This document shows positions 49,196 through 57,292 of a stretch of DNA of 64,000 nt, piece by piece. The notes below the pieces were generated by a model. It saw only the letters and a program-made list of their open reading frames with translations, was not told the DNA's origin and did no database searches. Location of the stretch: NCBI RefSeq assembly GCF_008000755.1, contig NZ_CP041690.1, forward strand, positions 3,638,501-3,702,500. Direction: 5' to 3'. Within the stretch, counting starts at the first letter, position 1. The number at the start of each line of letters is the position of its first letter. The position numbers and the translations under genes were made by a program. Origin of the DNA: Youhaiella tibetensis. GTDB taxonomy: Bacteria; Pseudomonadota; Alphaproteobacteria; Rhizobiales; Devosiaceae.

Positions 49196-50188
49196 ATGGC
49201 GACCAGTTACGACCCCTACAATCTGGCGAGCCCGCTCGTCTATCTCGTCAAGATCGTCGTATTTTTGATTCTGGTGGCCCTGATCGCCACGATCCTGGCG
49301 CCCCAGATCGTGACCTTCTTCTGGGCCAACCCCTTCATCAACTCGATGATTTTCCTGACCCTGGCGATCGGCATCTTCCTGTCGTTCCGCCAGATCATCC
49401 GGCTTTTCCCGGAAGTGAAGTGGGTGAATTCCATCCAGGACGGCACCATGGCCGATGTCCGCCCGCCGGTGCTGCTGGCCCCCGTGGCCGGCATCCTGCG
49501 CGACCGGTTGGGCGAAGCCATCATCACCCCGCAGTCGATGCGCTCCATCCTCGATTCGGTCGGCATCCGGCTGGACGAAGCCAAGGACACCTCGCGTTAC
49601 CTCACGGGCCTGCTGGTTTTCCTGGGCCTGCTCGGCACCTTTTACGGCCTGCTCCAGACCGTGACATCGGTGGCCAGCGTCATCCAGGCGCTCGACGTCA
49701 ACCAGGCCGATACCACCAGCCTCTTCGCCAATCTCAAGGAGGGCCTCACCGCCCCGCTCGGCGGCATGGGCACGGCCTTCTCGTCCTCGCTCTTCGGCCT
49801 TTCCGGCTCGCTGATCCTGGGGTTCCTCGATCTCCAGACCGGGCAGGCGCAGAACGCCTTCTACACGGACCTTGAGGACTGGATGACCTCCATGACCGAG
49901 CTCGACCACCCCATGACCGCCTTGCAGGCATCGGGCTTGGGCGTGCAGGGGCCGGAGATGCAGGCGATGTTCGAGCGCCTCGGCTCCACCATGCAGACCA
50001 CCAATTCCTCCCAGAACGCCATCCGCGCCATGGCCGAGCTGGCCAAGGGCATTGACGGGCTGGTCAAGCACATGCGCGCCGAACAGGACACCTTGCGCGC
50101 CCATATCGCCGAGCAGAGCGAGAACAACGCCAAGCTGCGCGAGCTCATCGACGAGATGCTCTCGACCCTCAAGGGCGACCAGAAATGA
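49196..50188 (+). CDS. MotA/TolQ/ExbB-family proton-channel-like protein
   Basis: 330 residues from the ATG at 49196 (GTG at 49187 is an alternative). Two N-terminal helices (about 14-40 and 47-65, ending in FRQIIRLFPEVKW), then the conserved helix pair of the family: GLLVFLGLLGTFYGLLQTV near 140 and PLGGMGTAFSSSLFGLSGS near 185. A C-terminal cytoplasmic tail (about 240-330) is largely helical with coiled-coil character. It is neither motA nor tolQ, which occur elsewhere in the window. Together with the next gene it forms an uncharacterised stator-like complex, inferred from family and pairing. Confidence 0.85.
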   Translation: MATSYDPYNLASPLVYLVKIVVFLILVALIATILAPQIVTFFWANPFINSMIFLTLAIGIFLSFRQIIRLFPEVKWVNSIQDGTMADVRPPVLLAPVAGILRDRLGEAIITPQSMRSILDSVGIRLDEAKDTSRYLTGLLVFLGLLGTFYGLLQTVTSVASVIQALDVNQADTTSLFANLKEGLTAPLGGMGTAFSSSLFGLSGSLILGFLDLQTGQAQNAFYTDLEDWMTSMTELDHPMTALQASGLGVQGPEMQAMFERLGSTMQTTNSSQNAIRAMAELAKGIDGLVKHMRAEQDTLRAHIAEQSENNAKLRELIDEMLSTLKGDQK

Positions 50189-50217
50189 CGGCCCCCTCCG
50201 GCGCGCGGATCTAGACC

Positions 50218-51240
50218 ATGGCCCTCAGCCGCCGCTCCCGCGAGGTCACCAATTACTGGCCGGGTTTTGTCGATGCCCTGTCGAGCCTTCTGCTCGTCAT
50301 CATCTTCCTCCTGTCCCTGTTCATGCTCACCCAGTTCTTCACCAACCAGGAACTGCTGGGCAAGGACACCGCGCTTTCGCGCCTCAACTCCCAGATCGCC
50401 GAGCTAACCGACCTGCTCCAGCTCGAGCGCGCCAACAATTCCGACCTCGAATCCACAATCGCCAACCTCACGGCCACCCTGAGTGGGGCCGAACAGGAGC
50501 GCGACAGCCTCAAGGGCCAGCTTGCCGGGATCGGCCTGGGCGACACCGGCAAGGACCAGACCATTGCCGACCTCAACGCCCAGCTCGCCGGCGAGAAGGA
50601 AGTTTCCCGCGAGGCGGCGGCGCAGGTGGCACTGCTCAACCAGCAGCTCGCGGCGCTGCGCACCCAGATCGGCGCACTCGAGGAAGCCCTCCAGGCCTCC
50701 GAGACCCGCGACACCGAATCGCGCACAAAAATCGCCGACCTCGGACGGCGCCTCAACGTAGCGCTCGCCCAGCGCGTCCAGGACCTTTCGCGCTACCGGT
50801 CGGATTTCTTCGGTCGCCTGCGCCAGATTCTCGAGGGGCGCGCCGACGTGCGGGTAGTGGGCGACCGCTTCGTCTTCCAGTCCGAAGTGTTGTTCGAGCC
50901 GGGCAAGGCCGACATTTCGGAGGGCGGCATCGCCGACCTCCAGGGCCTGGCCCAGGCCATCCTCCAGCTCGAGCAGGAAATCCCGCCCGACATCAACTGG
51001 GTGCTGCGCATCGACGGCCATACCGACAAGCGCCCGATCTCGAACGCACAGTTCCCCTCCAACTGGGAGCTCTCGGCGGCCCGCGCCATTTCGGTGGCGA
51101 AATACCTGGTCAGCCAGGGTGTCTCGCCCAATCGCCTTGTGGCTGCCGGCTTCGGCGAGTTCTCCCCGCTCGATCCGGGCGACACCGAAGAGGCCTACCG
51201 CAAGAACCGCCGCATCGAGTTCAAGCTTACTGAAGGCTGA
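50218..51240 (+). CDS. MotB/OmpA-like peptidoglycan-binding protein with coiled coil
   Basis: 340 residues: a short basic tail, one TM helix with a MotB-type Asp19 (PGFVDALSSLLLVIIFLLSL), a long coiled coil (about 50-185, e.g. LNSQIAELTDLLQLERANNS), then a C-terminal OmpA-like domain (VFQSEVLFEPGKADIS ... RIDGHTDKRPI ... YRKNRRIEFKL). It should anchor the preceding MotA-like channel to peptidoglycan, with the coiled coil spanning the periplasm. MotB has no such coiled coil. It lies 29 bp after its partner. Function unknown. Confidence 0.85.
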   Translation: MALSRRSREVTNYWPGFVDALSSLLLVIIFLLSLFMLTQFFTNQELLGKDTALSRLNSQIAELTDLLQLERANNSDLESTIANLTATLSGAEQERDSLKGQLAGIGLGDTGKDQTIADLNAQLAGEKEVSREAAAQVALLNQQLAALRTQIGALEEALQASETRDTESRTKIADLGRRLNVALAQRVQDLSRYRSDFFGRLRQILEGRADVRVVGDRFVFQSEVLFEPGKADISEGGIADLQGLAQAILQLEQEIPPDINWVLRIDGHTDKRPISNAQFPSNWELSAARAISVAKYLVSQGVSPNRLVAAGFGEFSPLDPGDTEEAYRKNRRIEFKLTEG

Positions 51241-51329
51241 TCCGAACTTTCCGGCCAGACTCCGAAAGCCGCGCGTCCCGACTGGGTCGCACGGTTTCTG
51301 TTTGATCGCCGACGCTAGCAGCCCCATCG

Positions 51330-51373
51330 CTTCCCTCCTCCCTGTGGTGAGGGATTGAGGGTGGGGGTAAGCC
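51330..51373 (+). repeat. Dispersed intergenic repeat, copy A (divergent)
   Basis: TTCCCTCCTCCCTGTGGTGA followed by GGGATTGAGGGTGGGGGT: same pattern as copy C at 43742-43797, in the same orientation, with several substitutions. Confidence 0.5.
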
Positions 51374-51393
51374 AATGGGCTCGTAGCTGCGGC

Positions 51394-51443
51394 GCCCCAC
51401 CCTTGTTCCCCCCACAAGCGGGAGGCAGACGTGCCGGCACCTC
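51394..51443 (-). repeat. Dispersed intergenic repeat, copy B (inverted)
   Basis: On the minus strand it reads GCCGGCACGTCTGCCTCCCG then CTTGTGGGGGGAACAAGGG and TGGGG, matching copy C over about 45 bases. Copies A and B face each other across about 20 bp in the 237-bp gap after the OmpA-like gene. Confidence 0.65.
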
Positions 51444-51477
51444 CTGGCCACAGTGCTCACCAACTGCAAACCACATG

Positions 51478-51837
51478 CTACCAAAGATGCCGGCCATCCA
51501 TCTTCGTGATCGTGAGCCCTGACGGATCGAAATCATCGAGCAGGCGTACATTTACGCCGATCCGGAACTTGTCGAGTTCATGGGAGCCATCGAGCGACCA
51601 CTTGGGGGAAACCCCATAGGTCTGGCAGCCGCAGGTCGGACAGAAGTGGTGCTTGTTGTAGCCGGTCTTCGAATAGACGCGGTCCGGTCCGGCGGCGGAG
51701 AAGTCCTCCGGCTCGTAATAGGCCCAAAGGCCCCCCGCCTTGCTGCAATAGGTGCAGTTGCACTCGACCGCCTCGGTCGGCACGGTGGCGACTTCGAAGC
51801 GGGTGGCACCGCAATGGCAGGTTCCCGAGATGGTCAT
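51478..51837 (-). CDS. GFA/CENP-V-type zinc-binding protein
   Basis: 119 residues from the ATG at 51837. The zinc-binding cysteines of the GFA (glutathione-dependent formaldehyde-activating) family are all present: GTCHCGATRFEV, CNCTYCSKAGG and FCPTCGCQTYG. Many GFA proteins do not act on formaldehyde, so the substrate is unknown. It is followed on the minus strand side by repeats and preceded by an ABC exporter gene that ends upstream of it on the chromosome map in the same orientation. Confidence 0.9.
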   Translation of the reverse strand: MTISGTCHCGATRFEVATVPTEAVECNCTYCSKAGGLWAYYEPEDFSAAGPDRVYSKTGYNKHHFCPTCGCQTYGVSPKWSLDGSHELDKFRIGVNVRLLDDFDPSGLTITKMDGRHLW

Positions 51838-51911
51838 GGCACGTGTCCCTTCGTTGTGTTGACGAAGGGATTGTGCGCCGGGGCTGCTGACAAGGCCTGT
51901 CAGCAACCGCC

Positions 51912-53744
51912 CTATTCGGCCGCGCCCGCCTTTTCGACATCCTCGTCGGTGCGGAACTGCAGCTTGGCCAGCTCGGCGTAGCGCCCACCCTTCTTGACCA
52001 GCTGGGCATGGGTGCCCTGGTCGATGAGCTGTCCCGCCTCGAGCACGAGGATGCGGTTGGCATCGCGGATGGTGGCAAGGCGGTGGGCGATGACGAGCGT
52101 GGTGCGCCCTTCCATCAGCCGCTCGAGGGCGAGCTGCACCAGCCGCTCGCTCTGCGCGTCGAGCGCGCTCGTGGCCTCATCGAGGAGGAGGATCGGCGCG
52201 TCCTTGAGCAGGGCGCGCGCGATGGCGAGGCGCTGCTTCTGGCCGCCCGAGAGCATGACGCCGCGTTCCCCCACGATCGAATCGTAGCCATGGGGCAGCT
52301 CGACCACGAAATCGTGGACAAGGGCGGCGCGGGCAGCGGCTTCGATCTCGGCCTGGCTCGCCTCGGGCTTGCCGAAGCGAATGTTGTCGGCAACCGTTCC
52401 GGCGAAGATCGTCGGCTCCTGCTCGACATAGGCGAAGCGATGGCGCAGCTCGGCCGGATCGACATCGCGCACGTCAACCCCATCCACCAGGATGCGGCCG
52501 TCATCGACATCGTAGAAGCGCTGGATCAGCGCGAAGACTGTCGACTTGCCGGCCCCCGAAGCCCCGACCAGCGCCACGGTTTCCCCGTGCCGCACGTCGA
52601 AGGAGAGTCCGTCGATGACCTTCTCGTCATCGCGGTTGCGGTAGGCGAAGCTCACGTCCTGGAAGGCCACGGTGCCCAGCGGGGGCACAGGGAGCGCCTT
52701 GGGCTTGGGCGGGGCATTGAGGGTGGGCTGGGTGTCGATGATCTCAATCAGCCGCTCGGTGGCGCCCGAAACCGTCTGCAGCGTGCCCCAGATCTCCGAG
52801 ATCGAGGTAAGCGCGTTGGAGGCCATCAGGGCATAGATCATGAACTGTGTGAGCTGCCCCACCGTCACCGCGCCATCGAAGACGGCGCGGGCGCCCCACC
52901 AGACCACGACCACCAGCGCGCTGGTGGCAAGGAACATGATGAGTGCCAGCAGCCCCGCACGCGCGCCCAGGCGCGTGACTTCGGCGTCGTAGCTCTCTTC
53001 GGCCCGCTCGGCATAGACGCGCGACTGCTCGGGCTCCTGGACGAAGGACTTGATGGTCTTGGTAGCGCCAAGGGCCTCGGTAGCCATGGCCGACATATCG
53101 GCCAGCGCGTCCTGCGTGCGGCGCGACATCCGGCGCAGCCGGCGGCTGAGGAGGATCATCGGGATGATGATCGCCGGGGCCAGGACCACCACGCCCAGCG
53201 CGAGGTATGGGCTGGTGAGGAACATCAGCACCACCGCGCCCACGATGGTGACCAGGCCGCGCAGCGTCATCGAGAGGCTCGAACCGATCGCGCCGCGAAT
53301 GGTGGCGACGTCGCCGTTGAGGCGCGAGGTCAGCTCACCCACCCGGTGGGTGTCGAAGAACGTGGTGTCGAGCGTGAGCAGATGGTCGAACACCGCCCGC
53401 CGCAGGTCGGTCAGCACGCGTTCGCCCAGGATCGAGACGAAATAGAAGCGCGCTCCCGAAGCCACGGCCATCACCGCGGCAACGCCGACGATCAGCCAGC
53501 CATAGGAGGTGACCATGCCCAGGTTCTGCTCGGTGAAGCCCCTGTCGATCACCCCGCCCGCAAGGCTGGGAATGACGAGCGAGGAGATGGCCGCCACCAG
53601 AAGGAAGATGATGGTCAGCGCCAGCCGCCAGGGATAGCGCATGACGAAAGGAAACAGCCGCTTGAGCGGTTGCAGCGATTTTGGCGCAGCTTTCTCCGGC
53701 TCCTTGCCGGAGGAAAGTCGCGAACCGCGAACCGGTTCACTCAT
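51912..53744 (-). CDS. ABC exporter, fused permease-ATPase (MsbA-like)
   Basis: 610 residues from the ATG at 53744. A six-helix exporter domain (about 40-330, beginning FPFVMRYPWRLALTIIFLLV) is fused to an ATPase with Walker A GASGAGKST near 400, signature LSGGQKQRLAIARAL and Walker B ILLLDEATSALD. It should work as a homodimer exporting lipids or drugs; the substrate is unknown. It diverges from rpmE across 181 bp. Confidence 0.95.
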   Translation of the reverse strand: MSEPVRGSRLSSGKEPEKAAPKSLQPLKRLFPFVMRYPWRLALTIIFLLVAAISSLVIPSLAGGVIDRGFTEQNLGMVTSYGWLIVGVAAVMAVASGARFYFVSILGERVLTDLRRAVFDHLLTLDTTFFDTHRVGELTSRLNGDVATIRGAIGSSLSMTLRGLVTIVGAVVLMFLTSPYLALGVVVLAPAIIIPMILLSRRLRRMSRRTQDALADMSAMATEALGATKTIKSFVQEPEQSRVYAERAEESYDAEVTRLGARAGLLALIMFLATSALVVVVWWGARAVFDGAVTVGQLTQFMIYALMASNALTSISEIWGTLQTVSGATERLIEIIDTQPTLNAPPKPKALPVPPLGTVAFQDVSFAYRNRDDEKVIDGLSFDVRHGETVALVGASGAGKSTVFALIQRFYDVDDGRILVDGVDVRDVDPAELRHRFAYVEQEPTIFAGTVADNIRFGKPEASQAEIEAAARAALVHDFVVELPHGYDSIVGERGVMLSGGQKQRLAIARALLKDAPILLLDEATSALDAQSERLVQLALERLMEGRTTLVIAHRLATIRDANRILVLEAGQLIDQGTHAQLVKKGGRYAELAKLQFRTDEDVEKAGAAE

Positions 53745-53925
53745 ATCGGAAGGCCCATTGTGAAAACGCCCCTTACATAGGCAGTGACAAAAGCCCCCGC
53801 AACTGGTTTTGCCGCGACGATTGCGCCCTTGCGGAGGCAAGCATCTTTCTATATGAACCCGGCAACCAGTTTGACATCGGCTCTCCGGGCGCTCGCGGCG
53901 CCCGTTCCATTTGAGGGTAGGCCCC

Positions 53926-54147
53926 ATGAAGAAAGACATCCATCCGGACTATCACAACATCAAGGTTGTGATGACCGACGGCACTGAATACCTCACCCGC
54001 TCCACCTATGGCGCCGAGGGTGACACGCTTCAGCTCGATATCGACCCGAAGACCCATCCGGCCTGGACCGGCGCCACCGGCCAGCTCATGGACCGCGGCG
54101 GCCGCGTCTCGCGCTTCAAGGAGCGCTTCAAGGGCCTGGGTATCTAG
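53926..54147 (+). CDS. rpmE: 50S ribosomal protein L31
   Basis: 73 residues from the ATG at 53926 ([19 protein letters not shown]). The zinc-binding CxxC pairs of one L31 type are absent (the corresponding region reads [10 protein letters not shown]), so it is the Cys-free form common in alphaproteobacteria. A strong terminator follows. Confidence 0.96.
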   Translation: MKKDIHPDYHNIKVVMTDGTEYLTRSTYGAEGDTLQLDIDPKTHPAWTGATGQLMDRGGRVSRFKERFKGLGI

Positions 54148-54173
54148 GACTTTCGCTCTGGAGAGAGTTTGGG

Positions 54174-54197
54174 AAAGCCCGGCATTGCCGGGCTTTT
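54174..54197 (+). terminator. Terminator of rpmE
   Basis: AAAGCCCGGC (54174-54183), loop ATT and GCCGGGCTTT (54187-54196) are perfect complements and run into TTTTCTTTTT. The A-rich 5' side makes it potentially bidirectional. Confidence 0.93.
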
Positions 54198-54278
54198 CTT
54201 TTTGCCCTGTCGACACCCGCAAAAAAGAAAAGCCGCGGAGGCCCCTGCCCTCGCGGCTCGTCATGGTCGGTTCTGGAC

Positions 54279-54797
54279 TCAGCGCGCGGGCGAAAAGGCA
54301 GCGCGCAGGCGCGAAAGCTGGTCGGCAATGCCGTTCTCGCCCCCGCTCGAAAGCTCGGGCACCTTGCCGCGCTCGAGCTGGTCGTACTGCATGACCCGGT
54401 CGAAAAGGCGATCGCCCTTGGCGATATAGTCGCGCAGGTTATCGGGAAGATCCTCGAAACCGGGCCCGCCGCGCTCGGACGGGGTCGCGGAAAACTGCAC
54501 CTTCTCCTTTTCGAGCCGGGCGTTCTCGGCGGAAATCTCACCTTCGTTGACGGCGCGCTGCAGCAGCAACCAGGAGGCGAGCTGCATCAGGCGCGTGGTC
54601 AGGCGCATGGATTCCGTGGCGTAGAGGAAGGAGGATTCGCGCGACAGCGCCTTGCTCTCGGCACGGCCGACACCGTCGAGATAGGCGGCAACCTCCTCGA
54701 TCAGCGACATGCCCTCGCGATAGAGCATGTCAAACCCGCCCGACGCGACGATGCGCGGGCCAATGGCAACTGCCTGCTTTTCAGTAATCTCGCCCAC
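54279..54797 (-). CDS. rcdA: RcdA-family regulator of CtrA degradation (DUF1465)
   Basis: 172 residues, helical, matching DUF1465/RcdA (FDMLYREGMSLIEEVAAYLD, ESMRLTTRLMQLASWLLLQR, DNLRDYIAKGDRLFDRVMQY). In Caulobacter RcdA is a ClpXP adaptor that, with CpdR and PopA, delivers the cell-cycle regulator CtrA for proteolysis. Its neighbours (rpmE, DUF1192, quinone reductase, trcR) are the conserved Hyphomicrobiales arrangement. A CtrA half-site (TTAAC, 54890-54894) lies about 95 bp upstream and a full CtrA box 250 bp upstream, beyond a terminator. Confidence 0.88.
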   Translation of the reverse strand: MGEITEKQAVAIGPRIVASGGFDMLYREGMSLIEEVAAYLDGVGRAESKALSRESSFLYATESMRLTTRLMQLASWLLLQRAVNEGEISAENARLEKEKVQFSATPSERGGPGFEDLPDNLRDYIAKGDRLFDRVMQYDQLERGKVPELSSGGENGIADQLSRLRAAFSPAR

Positions 54798-54923
54798 CGG
54801 CGGTCCGATCTCTTATGCTGTTCGCGCGGGACTTTATGACTATTCGCCGGGCGCGTCACGGGTAAGGCGCAGGCAAGCTTGCGATAAGCTTAACGCCTTG
54901 CCGTCGCTTCGCAAAATGCAACA

Positions 54924-55048
54924 GCCAAAAAGAAAAAGAGCCGTCAGATGGCGGCTCTCGAAAGTTAACAGGGAGGCGTCAAACAGAGGGAGAAACCACT
55001 CTGAAAAATCCAGAAAGAACTGGATAACGTGAGGTTACCCGGAACCTC
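54924..55048 (-). ncRNA. Candidate structured small RNA between DUF1192 and rcdA
   Basis: Four consecutive perfect stem-loops on the minus strand: GAGGTT/AACCTC (55048-55031), ATCCAG/CTGGAT (55025-55008), CAGAG/CTCTG (55003-54984), and a terminator AGAGCCGCC/GGCGGCTCT type stem (54958-54937) running into TTTTTCTTTTT. A loop and the linker expose UUUCUCC and CCUCCC, able to pair with Shine-Dalgarno sequences. A perfect CtrA box directly precedes it. It could be an independent sRNA or the DUF1192 3' UTR. The 310-bp gap contains no open gene. Confidence 0.5.
54937..54958 (-). terminator. Terminator of DUF1192 / candidate sRNA
   Basis: Arms AGAGCCGTC (54937-54945) and GGCGGCTCT (54950-54958) with loop AGAT; the minus-strand continuation is TTTTTCTTTTT. 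Confidence 0.85.
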
Positions 55049-55064
55049 TTAATTGGAGGTTAAC
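55049..55064. promoter_or_regulatory. CtrA box between DUF1192 and rcdA
   Basis: TTAA (55049-55052), 7 bases, TTAAC (55060-55064): exact CtrA consensus, with another TTAACC at 55078-55083. On the minus strand a GTTATC -10-like element (55028-55023) lies about 20 bp beyond the box. Confidence 0.7.
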
Positions 55065-55107
55065 AGGACTCAGTTTCTTAACCTTGCCATTTCACTCCCT
55101 CGAAACG

Positions 55108-55293
55108 TTAAAATTTGAAGAGATTTTGAGCCTCCGACCGGCTCTTCTGGCGCGCCGCGATGGCGGCCTTGAGCCGCTCGATCTCATTGGACAGCAGCGC
55201 GATCCGGGCCTCGAGCTCTTCGACCGACATGGCGTCGAGCAGCATGCCGACCTCATGCGCCTTGGGCTTGCTGCGCGCCTCCTCCTCATCCAT
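55108..55293 (-). CDS. DUF1192 small coiled-coil protein
   Basis: 61 residues from the ATG at 55293 (GGAG about 8 bp upstream): an acidic start MDEEEARSKPKAHEVGMLLD and the DUF1192 core MSVEELEARIALLSNEIERL, an amphipathic helix likely to form a coiled coil. DUF1192 genes sit next to rcdA in Hyphomicrobiales. Function unknown. It diverges from the quinone reductase gene across 84 bp. Confidence 0.85.
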   Translation of the reverse strand: MDEEEARSKPKAHEVGMLLDAMSVEELEARIALLSNEIERLKAAIAARQKSRSEAQNLFKF

Positions 55294-55377
55294 CTCGCCG
55301 CTCCTTTCATCGCTTTGGAGCGCAAGATTTAGCGCAACGGCCTTGCCGCGGAAACGCCTTCGCGGCACCTTGCTTCC

Positions 55378-56421
55378 ATGACCCTGCCCGACGACATGCT
55401 GGCAATCGATGTCCGCGCCCCCGGCGGCCCGGATGCGCTTGCGCCGACCCGCGCGCCCCTGCCCGAGCTTCACCCCGGCCACGTGCTGATCCGCGTGGCG
55501 GCGGCGGGGATAAACTATCCCGACGTTCTCCAGCGCATGGGCCAGTACGACCCGCCCTCCTGGCATTCGCCGCGCCCGGGCCTGGAAGTGGCGGGCGAAG
55601 TGGTCGCCGTGGGCGAAGGTGCGCTCGGCCATGACCTGGGCGCCCCGGTGCTGGCGCTCTGCAATGGCGGGGGCTATGCCGAATACGTGGCGGTGCCGGC
55701 CGGCCAGGTCCTGCCGATCCCGGTGGGCCTCGACACGGCCTGGGCCGGCGCCATCGCCGAAACGTGGTTCACGGTCGAACAAACCCTGGTGATGCGCTCC
55801 GGGCTCGAGGCTGGGATGACCGTACTCGTCCACGGCGCCGCCGGCGGCATCGGGGCGGCAGCCCTGGCGCAGAGCTCCATCCACGGCGCCCGCCCGATCG
55901 CGGTGGTTTCGACGCTGGAAAAGGCCGACTACGTGCGCGAGGAACTCGGGGTTCCCGACGTCATCATCCACAGCGAAGAGGATTTCGTGGGCCGGACCAA
56001 GGCCATGACCGACGGCCGGGGCGCCGACCGCATCGTCACCTTCGCGGGCGGCGACATGCTGGCCCGCAACATCGCTGCGGCGGCGCGCGGCGGCACCATC
56101 GTGCAGCTCGCCTCGCTCTCACACGCCAATGCCGAGATCGCCATTCCACAACTTTTGGGCAAGCAGCTGGCGATCTTCGGCTCGGTCCTCCGCCCGCAAT
56201 CGGACGGCACCAAGGCCGCGATCGCACAAAGCCTGAGGCGCCACGCCTGGCCCGCCTTCGCCTCCGGCAGAGTGGCGCGTCCGCGCCTGCGTACCATGCC
56301 CCTGGGCCAGGCGGCGGAGGCGCACCGGGCCATGGAGGATCGCGCCTCGTTCGGCAAGATCGTGCTGCTCACGCCCTTCGGGGAGCGGTTTTCCAGCGAC
56401 AAATCCGTTGCAGAACCCTGA
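55378..56421 (+). CDS. NAD(P)H quinone oxidoreductase, PIG3/QOR family
   Basis: 347-residue zinc-independent medium-chain reductase. N-terminal substrate domain (RVAAAGINYPDVLQRMGQY), then a Rossmann domain with GAAGGIGAAALAQ near 160, the QOR/PIG3 signature. It reduces quinones or other carbonyl-conjugated alkenes with NADPH. The first codons follow directly from the ATG at 55378; the shared region with DUF1192 probably carries both promoters. Confidence 0.93.
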   Translation: MTLPDDMLAIDVRAPGGPDALAPTRAPLPELHPGHVLIRVAAAGINYPDVLQRMGQYDPPSWHSPRPGLEVAGEVVAVGEGALGHDLGAPVLALCNGGGYAEYVAVPAGQVLPIPVGLDTAWAGAIAETWFTVEQTLVMRSGLEAGMTVLVHGAAGGIGAAALAQSSIHGARPIAVVSTLEKADYVREELGVPDVIIHSEEDFVGRTKAMTDGRGADRIVTFAGGDMLARNIAAAARGGTIVQLASLSHANAEIAIPQLLGKQLAIFGSVLRPQSDGTKAAIAQSLRRHAWPAFASGRVARPRLRTMPLGQAAEAHRAMEDRASFGKIVLLTPFGERFSSDKSVAEP

Positions 56422-56516
56422 CCTAATCCGTATATTTGCATCTATTCCCCTCAGCAAAAAGCAAGAGGCGGAGCGGACCAGTTGAGAACTGGCCGCGCCA
56501 ACAGAGAGATTTTGCT

Positions 56517-57245
56517 ATGGCCACTACCCTGCTGATGCCCAAGGCAACCGCCGTCTGGCTGGTCGACAACACTGCCTTGTCCTTCGAGCAGATCGCCGCG
56601 TTCTGCGCGCTGCATCCGCTCGAGGTTCAGGGCATTGCCGATGGCGACGTGGCAGGCGGCATCATGGGCGTGAACCCGATCCAGAACGGCCAGCTCACCC
56701 GCGAGGAAATCGAGAAGGCCGAAAAGGATCCGAACTACCGGATGAAGGTCTCCGAGCCGAAGGTGCGCGTGGCTGCCGCCAAACGCAAGGGCCCGCGCTA
56801 CACCCCGATTTCGCGCCGCAACGAACGCCCCAACGCCATCAAGTGGCTGGTGCGCAACCATCCCGAACTCAAGGACGCCCAGATCATGCGCCTGGTCGGC
56901 ACCACCAAGTCGACCATCGACGCGGTGCGTGACGGCACGCACTGGAACACGGCGAACCTGACGGCCATGGACCCGGTGACGCTCGGCCTCACCTCCCAGA
57001 TCGAGCTCGATCTCGAGGTCAAGCGCGCCGCCAAGAGCGGCGGCCTGCCCATGGAAGACGAGCCGCAGGGCACCATGCTCCTCACCGCCGAGGAAGCCAT
57101 GGCCAGCGCCAACCGCAGCCTGGCGCCCCAGGAGGGCGAAGAAGGCTCGGCTGACGTCCACGAGCAGGACGAGTTCGACGCCGACTCGGTGTTCGCCAAG
57201 CTCAAGTCGCTCAAGAACGACGCCAACGACGACAGCGACGAGTAA
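56517..57245 (+). CDS. trcR: Cell-cycle transcriptional regulator TrcR (DUF1013)
   Basis: 242 residues from the ATG at 56517. The DUF1013 core reads PKATAVWLVDNTALSFEQIA (an HTH-like start), NAIKWLVRNHPELKDAQIMR and LVGTTKSTIDAVRDGTHWN; the C-terminal 60 residues are acidic and low-complexity. The family is restricted to alphaproteobacteria and named as a cell-cycle transcriptional regulator. The acidic tail (EGEEGSADVHEQDEFDADS) may be disordered. Proximity to rcdA reinforces a cell-cycle theme. Confidence 0.9.
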   Translation: MATTLLMPKATAVWLVDNTALSFEQIAAFCALHPLEVQGIADGDVAGGIMGVNPIQNGQLTREEIEKAEKDPNYRMKVSEPKVRVAAAKRKGPRYTPISRRNERPNAIKWLVRNHPELKDAQIMRLVGTTKSTIDAVRDGTHWNTANLTAMDPVTLGLTSQIELDLEVKRAAKSGGLPMEDEPQGTMLLTAEEAMASANRSLAPQEGEEGSADVHEQDEFDADSVFAKLKSLKNDANDDSDE

Positions 57246-57292
57246 ACGGGCGCGGTTCTGATCGCCGCAAACGCCCCTGGGAGGAGATTTCT

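Noticed and set aside
49196-51240. Zorya anti-phage system
   Set aside because: ZorA/ZorB resemblance only; no ZorC, ZorD or ZorE-like helicase or nuclease gene is adjacent, and the neighbours are housekeeping genes.
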